Assembly (NCBI RefSeq): GCF_002355955.1
Contig: NZ_AP017368.1
Span: forward strand, 310,001-374,000
Direction of reading: 5' to 3'
DNA from: Candidatus Desulfovibrio trichonymphae
GTDB taxonomy: Bacteria; Desulfobacterota; Desulfovibrionia; Desulfovibrionales; Desulfovibrionaceae
DNA: 64,000 bases
Shown: in pieces, positions 8,746 to 17,771 of the stretch
Layout of the letters: every line of letters begins with the position of its first letter
Position numbering within the stretch: position 1 is the first letter of the stretch
Notes under the pieces: model-generated
Seen by the model: the letters and a program-made list of their open reading frames with translations, nothing else
Databases searched by the model: none
Told to the model about the DNA's origin: nothing
Made by a program: the position numbers and the translations under genes

Positions 8746-9717
8746 CTAGCCGAAAGTTCTTTCCCCGTCATCTTTGTCGTTCCCCTGCCGACAGAAGCGC
8801 CGCACATATGTGTTGTTTGTTGCAGCATTGCGGCGATGCGGGCGTTCAGACGCCACGAGCGTCATGCTGAAATCCGCGGCGGCTGCCGAATGTGTAAGCC
8901 GCCCTACAGAGATGAAGTCCGGTCTGCGCGGTTTGATAAGGGCCAGTGCGCGAATGTTTTCAATGGTGACGCCGCCGCTGACTTCGGTTTCAATGGTCTC
9001 CGGCACGAGAGCGAGAGCTTGGGGCAGGAGCTCGCCCGGCATGTTGTCCATCATGATGCGTTGCGCCCGCGCCGCTACAGCTTCGCGCACGTGTTCCAGC
9101 GTGCGGCACTCCACTTCCACGGGCGGGCAGGGGCTGTAGCGCGCGCGCAACAGGGCGACGGCCTGTGTGATGGAGCCTGCCGCGTCAATGTGATTGTCTT
9201 TGAGCATGAGCATCTCGGCGAGGTTTTTGCGGTGGTTCACGCCGCCGCCGGCCTGTACCGCGTATTTTTCCGGCCAGCGCAGTCCCGGTGTGGTTTTGCG
9301 CGTGTCCAGCAGGCGTGTTCCTGTGCCGTCAAGTTCGCGTACAAAACGGGCCGTCAGATTTGCAATGCCCGAAAGGCGTGAAATGTAATTGAGGATTACC
9401 CTCTCGGCCCTGAGCATGTTTGTTGCCGGTGCGGTGATGTGGGCCACGCGCGTCATGGCCGGCACGCGTGAACCCTCGGGTGCAAGTGCCCGCCACCGGA
9501 AAGACGCGCCAAGGCGTTTGAACACAGCGCCGATGACCGGCAGGCCGACAAGCAGGCTGTCTTCTTTGGCGTGTATGACTGTGTGCAGGCGCGTATCGGC
9601 GGGGAAAAGGGCTTCAGCCGTCAGATCCGGGCCGTCTTCAGCAAGCGCCAGATCAATGCTTTGCCAAAGCAGGGTTTTCCCTTCAGGAGAAAAAAAGGAG
9701 GCCCAAGGCGTGAACAT
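8746..9717 (-). CDS. nadC: Nicotinate-nucleotide pyrophosphorylase (quinolinate phosphoribosyltransferase)
   Basis: This 323-residue enzyme converts quinolinate and PRPP to nicotinate mononucleotide in NAD synthesis. Recognisable motifs are ERVILNYISRLSGIAN, the catalytic segment LLDTRKTTPGLR, GGGVNHRKNLAEMLMLKDNHI, VEVECRTLE, and the phosphate-binding VSGGVTIENI near the C-terminal barrel end. An AGGG lies 9 bases before the ATG. About 30 residues after the usual end of the barrel (after RLTHSAAAADFSM) are basic and unlike the family, so the stop may have moved downstream. It is probably cotranscribed with nadB. Confidence 0.95.
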   Translation of the reverse strand: MFTPWASFFSPEGKTLLWQSIDLALAEDGPDLTAEALFPADTRLHTVIHAKEDSLLVGLPVIGAVFKRLGASFRWRALAPEGSRVPAMTRVAHITAPATNMLRAERVILNYISRLSGIANLTARFVRELDGTGTRLLDTRKTTPGLRWPEKYAVQAGGGVNHRKNLAEMLMLKDNHIDAAGSITQAVALLRARYSPCPPVEVECRTLEHVREAVAARAQRIMMDNMPGELLPQALALVPETIETEVSGGVTIENIRALALIKPRRPDFISVGRLTHSAAAADFSMTLVASERPHRRNAATNNTYVRRFCRQGNDKDDGERTFG

Positions 9718-9887
9718 TGCTCTTGTCCCTGCAATATGCGTATGGTAAATATTGTTCCGGCTTTGTCATGGCCTGCGAAATATAGTAGGATGCTCTTTGG
9801 CTTTCGTCAACATATTTAGATTATTGAAACATATTTCACATTCACGGCTTTCCCCCTTCCCATCTTCCAGGCAGCAAGGTGATGCGT

Positions 9888-11276
9888 ATGAACCACGATC
9901 GCGCTGATACTGACCGTGCGGCAAGATCCGTGAATGCGGCGGGCGCGCCGGACACGTGGCAACATCATAAAATCAGCATGCCTGAAGCCTGCACCGGCGA
10001 TGGCAGGGGGTTGGAGTTTGCCCATCCCGCGGACATGGCCGACCATCTGGAACATCTGAGTCTGGAAAAGCAGATTTGCGCTCTGCGCCGGATGCCCACG
10101 GAAGATGCGGCGGGGGCTCTAGCGGAGTTGGACGGCAATGTTGCCGTGGATGTGTTGGAAAATCTGGATGTCGATGTTGCCGCGCAGATTATCGCTGAAA
10201 TGGCGCCGGACGACGCGGCAGACGTGCTGGACGATCTGGACGAGGGCCACCGGGACGAGCTGTTGGGAAGGCTCACCCGGGAAAACTCCGAAGAGTTGCG
10301 CAATCTGCTCAATTTTGACCCGGATTCAGCGGCTGGGGCCATGAATACAGAAGTAATCCTGCTGGGAAAAACTCTCACTGTGGATGAAGCCATTGCGCAT
10401 ATACGCAGCGAGATGGAAGACAAGGAAAGTCCCTATTACGGTTATGTGGTGGACCACAGGGATGTGCTCGTCGGCGTGCTTTCCGTGCGGGATTTAATGC
10501 TGGCAAAGCCCGGCACCATTGTGGGCGACGCCGTGGCGGAGCAGGCCGTGATAAGCGTGTTGTACGACGCGGACAGACGCGAGGCGGCCGGCCTGCTTTC
10601 ACATTACAATTTTCTGGCTTTGCCGGTGGTGGACTATGACGGGCACATCATGGGCGTTGTCACCTATGACGATATCATGGATATTATGCACGAAGAGGCA
10701 AGCGCGGATATGCTCGGCATGGTGGGCGCCGACCCGGAAGAAAGTGTGGACACGCCTTGGCGCGAGAGCGTGCGCGGCAGACTGCCCTGGCTTTTGATCA
10801 ATCTTGTTAATTCCGCGCTTTCAGCTTCTGTGGTGTATATGTTTGAGGGCACAATCGCCCAGATGGCCATGCTGGCCGTGCTCATGCCCATGGTTGCCAA
10901 TCAGGCGGGCAATACCGGCCAGCAGGCTTTGGCCGTGATGATACGTCAGCTTGCCACAGATCGCTTTGATCACAAAAAAGCCTGGCTGGCCGTGCTGCGC
11001 GAGGCAAAAATAGGCTTTGTCACAGGCTTGTTTATGGCGGTCACGACGTTTTTCGGGGCCTGGTGTTTTACAAAAAACATGATTGTGGGTGGGGTTATGG
11101 CCGGTTCGCTTTTGTGCGACATGATGCTCGGCGCCGTGGCCGGCGGATCAATTCCTTTGATCTTCCGGGCTGTCGGGCGGGATCCTGCCCACGCTTCAAG
11201 CATTTTTTTAACCACCATTACTGACGGTGCCGGTTTTTTTATCTTTCTGGGGCTCGCCACAGTGTTTATTTTTTGA
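9888..11276 (+). CDS. mgtE: MgtE-type magnesium channel/transporter
   Basis: This 462-residue inner-membrane Mg2+ channel has the standard layout. The N-terminal helical MgtE-N domain (LEHLSLEKQICALRRMP to about residue 135) is followed by two CBS domains (FSVRDLMLAKPG-type segment; DYDGHIMGVVTYDDIMDIM) and five C-terminal membrane segments with the pore motif MPMVANQAGNTGQQAL. The ATG at 9888 is preferred over GTG/ATG codons 6-9 bases earlier because AAGGTGAT, a near-perfect anti-SD match, ends 4 bases before it. It diverges from nadC across 170 bases, in which I could not find a convincing Mg2+ riboswitch. Confidence 0.95.
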   Translation: MNHDRADTDRAARSVNAAGAPDTWQHHKISMPEACTGDGRGLEFAHPADMADHLEHLSLEKQICALRRMPTEDAAGALAELDGNVAVDVLENLDVDVAAQIIAEMAPDDAADVLDDLDEGHRDELLGRLTRENSEELRNLLNFDPDSAAGAMNTEVILLGKTLTVDEAIAHIRSEMEDKESPYYGYVVDHRDVLVGVLSVRDLMLAKPGTIVGDAVAEQAVISVLYDADRREAAGLLSHYNFLALPVVDYDGHIMGVVTYDDIMDIMHEEASADMLGMVGADPEESVDTPWRESVRGRLPWLLINLVNSALSASVVYMFEGTIAQMAMLAVLMPMVANQAGNTGQQALAVMIRQLATDRFDHKKAWLAVLREAKIGFVTGLFMAVTTFFGAWCFTKNMIVGGVMAGSLLCDMMLGAVAGGSIPLIFRAVGRDPAHASSIFLTTITDGAGFFIFLGLATVFIF

Positions 11277-11592
11277 CGTCGATTTGCGGATGGCGACTTG
11301 TTTTTATCCCGGTCTCCGCCCGGCAATACTGAACCTCCGGCCGGCGCATGCTTTTTTTTGCGGGCAGGGGAGTTTTCTATTCCGGCCATGACGAAAAGGC
11401 ACGGGAAGTAGCCGTCATGCATGAGGAAAAGAGGGGTCATTTTTAGAATTTTTTCTTCACCTTCTTCAAGGCGTTTGTTTCGTCGCTCGCTTTGGACTTT
11501 GTTGCCACTTGTATCGGGTTTTCTAGGCGCTGGGCGGTTAAAGAGCTTGGAGAGCAGGGCAAAATCTGATTGGATGGTGTTGCCGCTTCTGT
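11277..11592. other. Gene-free interval after mgtE
   Basis: This 316-base interval lies between the converging mgtE and the unknown gene at 11593. No tRNA, clear terminator or gene was recognised. A minus-strand open frame through it is hydrophilic, with basic residues, but has no family signature and runs into the mgtE antisense, so it is not called. Confidence 0.4.
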
Positions 11593-12360
11593 TTATCGCG
11601 AGGAATTCGGTTCCACCCGGTTGCTGCGCACGAAATCGCGCAGCGCGTTGCGCAAAAATTCCAAGATGGAGCGGTAGAATTTTTCTTCACGCAGAATATC
11701 ATCGACATCTTGAAGCATCCAGACGAAGTGTCCCTGATGGTGGATTTGCACAAAGTTGTTAAACTCCTCGGGCAGATTCAGAGCTTTCACGGCTGCTTCG
11801 CCCATCACCATAACGCCGCGTGCGCCGAGTTTGTCCACGCCGGACCAGAAAACGTCGGGATTTGCTGTAAAGCCGGCTCCTGACAGGGGAGAAGGGGGGA
11901 AGGCCGATGTCTCCGTATCTGTGGGCAGGCATGACGGCCAGAAGGTGTGGGTGCCCGCCGGATGGGCCAGATCAGTAAGCAGTCGTTGAAAAAATGCCCG
12001 ACGGGCCGCGTTTGGCGTCAGGCACACATCCCGTCCCAACTCCCAGTATGTCCAGACAATATTCCCCGGCCTCGTCGCCGCAAGGCGTTTTTGCCACTCT
12101 TCGGGCCATGCGTTTTGCGGCAGGGGCCGCCGGTCAGGCGGCTGCGCTGTTTGAAGGCCGTTTTGCCCTTCCGGGTTTTGATTCGGCGCGCAGGGGTATC
12201 GTTTTTTTTTGCCGTGTTCCCCCCGTTGCGATGTCGATTTCGGCTGCGATGCGCCGCGCAAGCTGCGTGCGGACACCCCCGGAGGCAGCAAAAGGAGGTT
12301 CAGGCCTTTTCCCCGCCAGACGACGCCCTGAAGATTTATATCCGCAAAAGCCATGAGCAC
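11593..12360 (-). CDS. Conserved hypothetical protein in the coaBC operon
   Basis: This open frame of 255 codons has no recognised domain. The first ~90 residues are rich in basic and polar residues and look linker-like. From WPEEWQKRLAATRPGN onward the sequence looks globular, with WTYWELGRDVC, AGTHTFWP and GVMVMGEAAVKALNLP, plus an aromatic-rich C-terminal part (IHHQGHFVWMLQDVDDIL). The start overlaps the 3' end of coaBC by 25 bases, consistent with translational coupling. The frame is uninterrupted and the motif-like composition argues that it is real. The family appears to accompany coaBC in relatives, but that is recollection rather than evidence here. Confidence 0.65.
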   Translation of the reverse strand: MLMAFADINLQGVVWRGKGLNLLLLPPGVSARSLRGASQPKSTSQRGEHGKKKRYPCAPNQNPEGQNGLQTAQPPDRRPLPQNAWPEEWQKRLAATRPGNIVWTYWELGRDVCLTPNAARRAFFQRLLTDLAHPAGTHTFWPSCLPTDTETSAFPPSPLSGAGFTANPDVFWSGVDKLGARGVMVMGEAAVKALNLPEEFNNFVQIHHQGHFVWMLQDVDDILREEKFYRSILEFLRNALRDFVRSNRVEPNSSR

Positions 12361-13577
12361 AAATCCCAGGCCACGTCGGCCTTGCTTTGTTCAGGCCAGA
12401 TGACCTCATGGCCATGCGCGTCAATAACGGCCATTCTGTTGGTGTGCGAACCAAAGCCGCTGCCCTGCGCGTTGATGCGGTTGGCGGCCAGCAGATCTGC
12501 ATTTTTGCGCAGGCGTTTTTCCCGCGTGAGCGGCAGCAGGCTTTCCATATCCGGCGTGCTTTCCGCAGCGAATCCAAGCAGTTTTTGATCCGGCCGGCGA
12601 TGGGCGGCGAGTGTTTGCAGAATATCCGGATTGGGGCAAAATTCAATGCTGAAGCCTTGCGGCGTTTCCGATTTTTTGAATTTGTCCGGGCCGAGGGATT
12701 TTGGAAAAAAGTCGGCCACTGCCGCCACAAACATGCCCATGTCCATCTGCGGCCAGCTGTCCCGCGCTGCTGCGAACATTTCTCTTGCGCTGCCGACGTT
12801 GATTCTGACAATGCCCGGCGGCAGCCATATCGCTTCTCCCGGCCCGCAGACGGCCGTCACCTCCGCGCCGCGCAGCCATGCGCAAACGGCCATTGCCGTG
12901 CCCATGCGTCCGCTTGACGGATTTGACCAGAAGCGTGCGCCGTCCCAAGGTTCGCGGGTGGGGCCCAGCGTGACCAGCACCTTGCGTCCGGCCATGTCCT
13001 GCGGAGCCAGAGCGCGCAGTACGGCCAGAAAAATATCCGACAGATCAGCGAGTCTGCCCTGTCCTTCATTGCCGCAGGCCGTATCGCCGCAGGCCGGTTC
13101 AATAATTACGATGCCGCGTTCCTGCAGCAGGGCGGCATTGGCGCGCGTTGCCCTGTGCGCCCACATGCGCGGGTTCATGGCCGGTGCTATGATGAGTGTT
13201 TTGTCAAACGCAAGAGCCTGGGCGGAGAGCATGTCTGAGGCCGCGCCGTGGACGAGCCTTGAGAGCGCGTCCGCCGAGGCGGGAGCAATAACATACGCTT
13301 CGGCGCTTTGACCCGGCTCAAGATGAGCGAAAATATTGTCGCCGGGCGAGAACATGCCCTGATATACCGGCATTGCCCCGAGCGATTCAAAGAGCAGCGG
13401 CGCGACAAAACGTTGCGCTGCCGCTGTCAGCGTGACGGACACGTGGATGCCGAGCTTGTGCCAGGCCCGCAATAGATCAGCAGCTTTATAGCAGGCGACT
13501 GAACCGCACACGCCGAGGTGCAGGCGGTGATTGACAAAGCGTGTGCTTGCATTAAAGGTAGTGTCAATGGGGGTCAT
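12336..13577 (-). CDS. coaBC: Bifunctional phosphopantothenoylcysteine decarboxylase / phosphopantothenate-cysteine ligase
   Basis: This 413-residue enzyme performs two successive steps of coenzyme A synthesis. The N-terminal flavin-dependent CoaC domain (residues ~18-185) has CGSVACYKA, the active-site His in FAHLEPG, the PAMNPRMW motif, and the substrate-clamp Cys in ACGNEGQGRLA. The C-terminal CoaB ligase domain has TLGPTREPWDGARFWSNPSSGRMG, VAAVADFFPK and the lysine pair FKKSE. The start overlaps the upstream lipoprotein stop by 4 bases. Length and motifs are complete. Confidence 0.96.
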   Translation of the reverse strand: MTPIDTTFNASTRFVNHRLHLGVCGSVACYKAADLLRAWHKLGIHVSVTLTAAAQRFVAPLLFESLGAMPVYQGMFSPGDNIFAHLEPGQSAEAYVIAPASADALSRLVHGAASDMLSAQALAFDKTLIIAPAMNPRMWAHRATRANAALLQERGIVIIEPACGDTACGNEGQGRLADLSDIFLAVLRALAPQDMAGRKVLVTLGPTREPWDGARFWSNPSSGRMGTAMAVCAWLRGAEVTAVCGPGEAIWLPPGIVRINVGSAREMFAAARDSWPQMDMGMFVAAVADFFPKSLGPDKFKKSETPQGFSIEFCPNPDILQTLAAHRRPDQKLLGFAAESTPDMESLLPLTREKRLRKNADLLAANRINAQGSGFGSHTNRMAVIDAHGHEVIWPEQSKADVAWDLCSWLLRI

Positions 13578-14164
13578 AGATTTCTTTCCTGAATCCCTGA
13601 TCCGTTCTTTTCGCCCCAGTGTTCAGTTGCGCCGGGGGACGGAGGATAGCTGTCTGGGTTGCCGGCCGGCCATGTTTCGCCGGGCGGTTCTGTATGCGGG
13701 CCGTTTTCTCCCGGCAGATTCAGTGCGGCGCCGTCCTGCAGACGGCCGCCTGTCCATATTTCCAGAATTGTCATGACCGTCTGGCGGCGAAAAACCAGGA
13801 TGGTCAGCGCGTTTGCCTTGTCATAGAGATAAACGGAGCGGTCGCCTTTGCGCAACGCGAGGCGCATTTGCCAGCCCTGCGCCGACAGCGAGGAGTACAG
13901 GCTTTGCGCCGCCTGCGCCGGATCCACGTCTCCCCGCAAGGTCTCAAGCCCTTCGCGTCCTCCGTAGGCGCCGGAGGTTTGATAGCCGTGCGAGGGGTAA
14001 CGTTCCATGCCAGGGGGCAGCGTGACATCCAGAAGACGACTTGTGGCTGCCTCCGAGCCGCCGGTGAACGGATCATTGGAGAAGAGATTGCCGATGCCGA
14101 GGTCGGTGCAGCCCTGCACGGCGGCAACGGTCAATCCGAGAACAAGGGCGGCAAGCACGCGCAT
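13574..14164 (-). CDS. Lipoprotein of unknown function
   Basis: This 196-residue protein begins with a typical lipoprotein signal (MRVLAALVLGLTVAAVQGC, lipid-accepting Cys at residue 19). The central globular part contains LLDVTLPPGMERYPSHGY, GREGLETLRGDV and WQMRLALRKGDRSVYLYDK, a pattern resembling small envelope lipoproteins with a beta-rich sensor-like domain. The C-terminal ~50 residues are Pro/Gly rich and probably disordered. It overlaps larC by 34 bases and coaBC by 4 bases, so it sits in the middle of a tightly packed operon. No enzymatic motif is visible. Confidence 0.8.
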   Translation of the reverse strand: MRVLAALVLGLTVAAVQGCTDLGIGNLFSNDPFTGGSEAATSRLLDVTLPPGMERYPSHGYQTSGAYGGREGLETLRGDVDPAQAAQSLYSSLSAQGWQMRLALRKGDRSVYLYDKANALTILVFRRQTVMTILEIWTGGRLQDGAALNLPGENGPHTEPPGETWPAGNPDSYPPSPGATEHWGEKNGSGIQERNL

Positions 14165-15372
14165 GGCTGCACTCCTTTACGGTTTGTCCCGGTTTTTTGG
14201 CCGTGCGCCGTCAGGCCCCGGCGTGTTTGCCCGAAACGCAAGGCCGGCGCACCGATGCCGCGTTCTCCGGCCGCGGTTTTGACGGCCTCCGCTTCAGCCC
14301 GCGCATACCGCGTGTCTTCAAGAATATAGGCCTTGGCAGCGAGTTGTGCGTCTCCGATGTCAAGAAAAGCCGGTTCACGGGGCTGCACGCGGCGTTCAAG
14401 ACACTGGCGCCGCAGGCCCAGACTGTGCGTATGGCGCAACACGGCGCGACTGACCGCGTCTTCGTCTTCAGGGCGGCAGAGCATGCGCATAAGCCCTGCC
14501 GGACGATTTTTTTTGCCTGTGCCGGGCAGCCAGAGCACATCCAGCACTTCGGGCAGCGCGGACAAGGCTTCCAGAGCGAGTCCCAGTTCCTCGCCCGTCA
14601 GGTGATCCAGATGCGTTTCAAGCTGCAGCACAAATTCAAAGCCTCCACGGGTGTGGGAAACCTGTGCCTGAACGGCTTCCGTCAGCCAAATGCGCAGCCC
14701 GGCTGGCGCCGGACGGGAGCCGTAGCCTGTGCCCATGGCGCGCACAATGCCGCAGGGGCCGTCGGCAAAACCGTCAGCAAGTGTGTGGACAAGAGCCGCG
14801 CCCGTTGGCGTAACCAGTTCTTCGCGGTCCGGCACAGGGCGTACAGGCTTGCCGCGGAATAAAAAAGCCGTGGCCGGAGCGGGCAACGGCAGCAGCCCGT
14901 GCGCACACTCGACTGTGCCGGAAAACCAGGGCAGAGGCGAGGCTGTAATCCGCTCTGCCCCGAGCTGCTCCAGCGCCCAGCACACGCCGGCAATGTCCAC
15001 CAGCGTGTCAACGGCACCCACTTCATGAAAATGCACCTGCTCCGGAGGAATTTGATGTGCATGCGCTTCAGCCTGCGTCAGCGCCTCAAGCACGGCAAGC
15101 GCGCGGTCGCGCGCGGTCGCGCTGACGGCGAGGCGGTTAAAGACAGCCGCGATATCGGCCGGGTGTCGCAACGGTTGCACATCGTCCCAACTGACGTCCG
15201 CCAGTCGGCCCAAGCCGCCGGCGCGCAATTCCGCGCGGGTTTCAATGCGGCAGCGTATTCCGGCTTCGGCAAGGATGGCAACAAAGGGCGCCATCTCCAC
15301 GCCGAGATGGTTTAAGGCGGCCAGCGTCATGTCTCCGCTGATGCCGCGTCCGCAATCCAGATACAAATCCAT
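14131..15372 (-). CDS. larC: LarC-type nickel insertase (nickel-pincer nucleotide cofactor)
   Basis: This 413-residue LarC/DUF111 protein is the nickel chelatase that inserts Ni into pyridinium bisthiocarboxylic acid mononucleotide, completing the cofactor of lactate racemase and related enzymes. Motifs are MDLYLDCGRGISGDMTLAAL at the N-terminus, HFHEVGAVDTLVDI with the conserved His residues, ECAHGLLPLPAPATA, and ELVTPTGAAL. Here one uninterrupted frame encodes the whole protein, whereas some relatives need a ribosomal frameshift. GAGGA lies 6 bases before the ATG. The partner larE is at 26.1-26.9 kb; larB and larA are not in the window. The last ~15 residues (KGVQPCACLPPLFSD) overlap the next gene and may be run-on. 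Confidence 0.93.
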   Translation of the reverse strand: MDLYLDCGRGISGDMTLAALNHLGVEMAPFVAILAEAGIRCRIETRAELRAGGLGRLADVSWDDVQPLRHPADIAAVFNRLAVSATARDRALAVLEALTQAEAHAHQIPPEQVHFHEVGAVDTLVDIAGVCWALEQLGAERITASPLPWFSGTVECAHGLLPLPAPATAFLFRGKPVRPVPDREELVTPTGAALVHTLADGFADGPCGIVRAMGTGYGSRPAPAGLRIWLTEAVQAQVSHTRGGFEFVLQLETHLDHLTGEELGLALEALSALPEVLDVLWLPGTGKKNRPAGLMRMLCRPEDEDAVSRAVLRHTHSLGLRRQCLERRVQPREPAFLDIGDAQLAAKAYILEDTRYARAEAEAVKTAAGERGIGAPALRFGQTRRGLTAHGQKTGTNRKGVQPCACLPPLFSD

Positions 15373-15423
15373 GGGGATTCCTCAATCTTTTTGCCGGCGG
15401 CATTGTGCCGGCGCGGTCTTTTG

Positions 15424-15525
15424 GTGTACAGGTCACTCACGCAGGATACAACACTCCTTAAAATCGGTAAACTGCTGCTGGACCACAATATCCGTCGTCT
15501 GCCTGTACCGGATGAGAAAACTTGA
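15424..15525 (+). pseudogene. Fragment of a CBS-domain protein
   Basis: A 33-codon stretch reads VYRSLTQDTTLLKIGKLLL followed by DHNIRRLPVPDE before a stop codon. It matches the classic CBS-domain core (helix, then NIRRLPVVD strand). No start codon, ribosome-binding site or flanking CBS sequence was found on either side in any frame, so this is a remnant of a larger gene in the decay zone between larC and hipA. The parent protein (IMP dehydrogenase-like, transporter or regulator) cannot be decided from this length. Confidence 0.6.
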
Positions 15526-15632
15526 AAACGCGGTTATGAAAATTTTTCTCTCGCAATTCTTCCCGGATGTTTTCCACAGAATTTAACTCAGGGGAATATG
15601 GGGCGGCAGAAATTTAATATTCTCTGGAAATT

Positions 15633-16207
15633 TTAAACCGTATTTTCAGGAGGTAGAGCCGCGGACGTTTTGACCGCAGCAGGCGGTAACGTAAAATTTC
15701 CTCTCATTGCGTCGATATCCCTGCCTTTCGCGTCGAGCCTTTCCGCGTGATTTTTCCATAATTCTCTGAGGTCTTCTGTGGTGTCGCTCCCACATAATTG
15801 GAGCAGCACGGCAATTTCAGAATAGCTGTGAACATTGCCGTCGTTGTCGCGTGCCTCAAGCAGCGTCATGGCTGAGGCAAAGGGAATGCGACCGCCCTGC
15901 GGGTCGCGGTCAAAACGATCCAGAACAAGAGCGTGACGGTCTTGCGGGAGCTGAATCAGCCGGGATTCAGGAACTCGGATGCCGCAGCGTTTGGCCATGT
16001 CCAGCGAAACTTTTTCCCAGAGGGAGACACCACAGGATCGGTGGCTTGTGGAAATTTTACGACAAAAAATTTTCCGTTGACGTCACAGAGGGAGGCCTTG
16101 GGACGCGAACCTCCCAGTGAAGCGCCCGACGCGACGATATCCCAGATATCGTTGTCGGACAGTTCTCTTCCTGCCTGAATATCCTGTAACAGCGCATAAA
16201 ATGTACC
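15633..16207 (-). pseudogene. hipA: HipA-type kinase toxin, truncated and frameshifted
   Basis: Two frames together give the middle of a HipA-like protein. LLQDIQAGRELSDNDIW, then SGASLGGSRPKASLCDVNGK (the Gly-rich loop and Lys-containing segment of the kinase N-lobe), are in one frame. After a shift near 16015 comes MAKRCGIRVPESRL, LVLDRFDRD and FASAMTLLEARD in another. The sequence stops aligning just after DLRELW, before the catalytic Asp and the N-T-D-D-H region, and ends in unrelated residues. The N-terminal ~80 residues are also absent, replaced by a direct junction to the HTH gene. It is non-functional on both counts. Confidence 0.87.
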
Positions 16208-16424
16208 TGCCCAATGGTGTGCCGAGGCCAAGCGCCCAGAAAACTGCGGCGACGTTGCTGACGGCAATGCCCGCCATGCCCTTCTCAATCTTGTAGAGTG
16301 TGATAACGCTTATGCCGGCGCGTTCAGCTATAACGACAAGCTGCAGACGCCGGCGCAACCTGGCAATCTTGATGCCTTGTCTCATTTCCCGCAGTGATTT
16401 TTCCAAAACAACATTTTTTCGCAT
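16205..16424 (-). pseudogene. hipB: HipB-type XRE helix-turn-helix antitoxin, fused out of frame to hipA
   Basis: The first ~73 codons (from MRKNVVLEKSLREMRQGIKI) form an XRE-family DNA-binding domain, with VVIAERAGISVITLYKIEKG as the helix-turn-helix and WALGLGTPLG at the end of the fifth helix. Downstream the frame is shifted into hipA sequence and has no C-terminal antitoxin tail. The DNA-binding domain could still be made as a frame-shifted ~113-residue product. In intact hipBA loci the HTH protein represses its own promoter; an AT-rich block just upstream (16430-16470) could be the old promoter. Confidence 0.75.
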
Positions 16425-16529
16425 AACACTTTTAATATCTTAAATAAGCATATAAGAGATATTATTCTATCGTTTGTGTAACGGCAAGCGGAATAGTATT
16501 ACGCGTGAGCTTGTTATGATGACTAACCG

Positions 16530-16710
16530 GCAAGCCGCGCCATATCTTCCAAAGTTGGACTTGTCCATATGGCGCGCCGGTACGCATGAGCCAAACACAG
16601 TATTTATAATGAGCCGATTATCTTGTGTAATGCCGCCAGGTTCCTTTTTGGCCGAGCAAATGTGGTTCAAACTTCTCCCAAACGTTAAGAATCTCGCTGT
16701 TGGTTGATCT
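16530..16710 (-). mobile_element. IS5-type transposase N-terminal relic
   Basis: On the minus strand SAKKEPGGITQDNRLIINTVF is followed, two bases out of phase, by LMRTGAPYGQVQLWKIWRG. Together they match the N-terminal region of IS5-family DDE transposases (a GKKGDPGRT-DNRLF-VLW-LRTGAPWRDLP order), with at least one frameshift. The catalytic DDE core and terminal inverted repeats are missing. The rest of the 16425-16995 gap between hipB and the flavoprotein gene has no recognised feature. Confidence 0.55.
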
Positions 16711-16995
16711 GCAAGCGCAGTACTCCAGAAAAATCGAATCCGGACAACCTCGTGATACACCATCCAGAGTCTAATTGCTGAAATTTCGAGCATTATTTTC
16801 AAGCCGGTTACCCTTGATCCCAGGCTTTCTCCATTTCAACATGCCTGACTCATCGGGAATATGTCAGTTGCTGTCTCGCCCGCCGCCGGCACTGCGTGAA
16901 AGATCTGGTTGTTTTTTTGCACAATCTGCCGTAGAATTACAGGCAGCTTTTCAACGGTGATATTCTTGCAATTGCTTTTCTTATGGAGGAAATGT

Positions 16996-17619
16996 ATGAA
17001 TGTTCTTCTTGTCAACGGCAGCCCTCATCCAAATGGCTGTACATTTACAGCGCTTTCCACTGTGGCTGAACAGCTTGGGAAAAACGGTCTGACAACCAGA
17101 ATGCTGCAATTGGGCACAAAGCCGGTGCGCGGGTGTATTGCCTGCGGCAAATGCGCGAAAAGCGGCCATTGCGTTTTTGATGATGACATCGTCAACGAGG
17201 CCGTCGATCTGCTTCGAGCAGCGGATGGGCTTGTGGTGGGGTCGCCGGTGTACTATGCCGGGCCGGATGCTTCTGTCTGCGCTCTGCTGGAGCGTATGTT
17301 CTTTATGAAAGCGGCGCCGTATGCTTTCAAGCCCGCCGCGGCCGTGGTCAGTTGCCGCCGTGGCGGGGCCAGCGCCTCTTTTGACAGGCTGAACAAATAT
17401 TTTACCATTGCGCGCATGCCCGTGGTTTCTTCCCAATACTGGAATTCTGTACACGGCAATACGTCGGATGAGGTGCGTCAGGACAGGGAAGGCTTGCAGA
17501 CCATGCGCACGCTGGGCGACAATATGGCCTGGCTTGTCAAGTGTATAGCGGCAGGCAGGGCGGCCGGCATAAATGCGCCGAAACCGGAGCCTTGGGAAGT
17601 GACCAACTTTATCCGTTAG
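16996..17619 (+). CDS. Flavodoxin-fold NADPH-dependent FMN reductase / iron-sulfur flavoprotein family
   Basis: This 207-residue protein has the NADPH-dependent FMN reductase fold. The N-terminus MNVLLVNGSPHPNGCT is the FMN phosphate loop, GCIACGKCAKSGHC is a Cys-rich segment like that of iron-sulfur flavoproteins, and GLVVGSPVYYAGPD is the second flavin loop. GGAGG lies 7 bases before this ATG, which fixes the start although the frame stays open for ~29 codons upstream. The role is probably low-potential electron transfer or quinone/flavin reduction in the cytoplasm; the partner is unknown. It is followed 152 bases later by the ASKHA gene in the same direction. Confidence 0.88.
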   Translation: MNVLLVNGSPHPNGCTFTALSTVAEQLGKNGLTTRMLQLGTKPVRGCIACGKCAKSGHCVFDDDIVNEAVDLLRAADGLVVGSPVYYAGPDASVCALLERMFFMKAAPYAFKPAAAVVSCRRGGASASFDRLNKYFTIARMPVVSSQYWNSVHGNTSDEVRQDREGLQTMRTLGDNMAWLVKCIAAGRAAGINAPKPEPWEVTNFIR

Positions 17620-17771
17620 AGAGCTTGACGCTCAGCTTAACCTTTCCTGATTTATCAGGCACAAGTATAGCGCATTATAATAGCCATATATTTTGCGCAG
17701 ATGTTAGGTATACCAAACACGCGGCGGATGATGAAATTGCCGTTCCGTGGGCATTAAGGCATGCAGTTCCC

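Noticed and set aside
9718-9887. Mg2+ riboswitch before mgtE
   Set aside because: No recognisable M-box or other conserved riboswitch core in the 170 bases.
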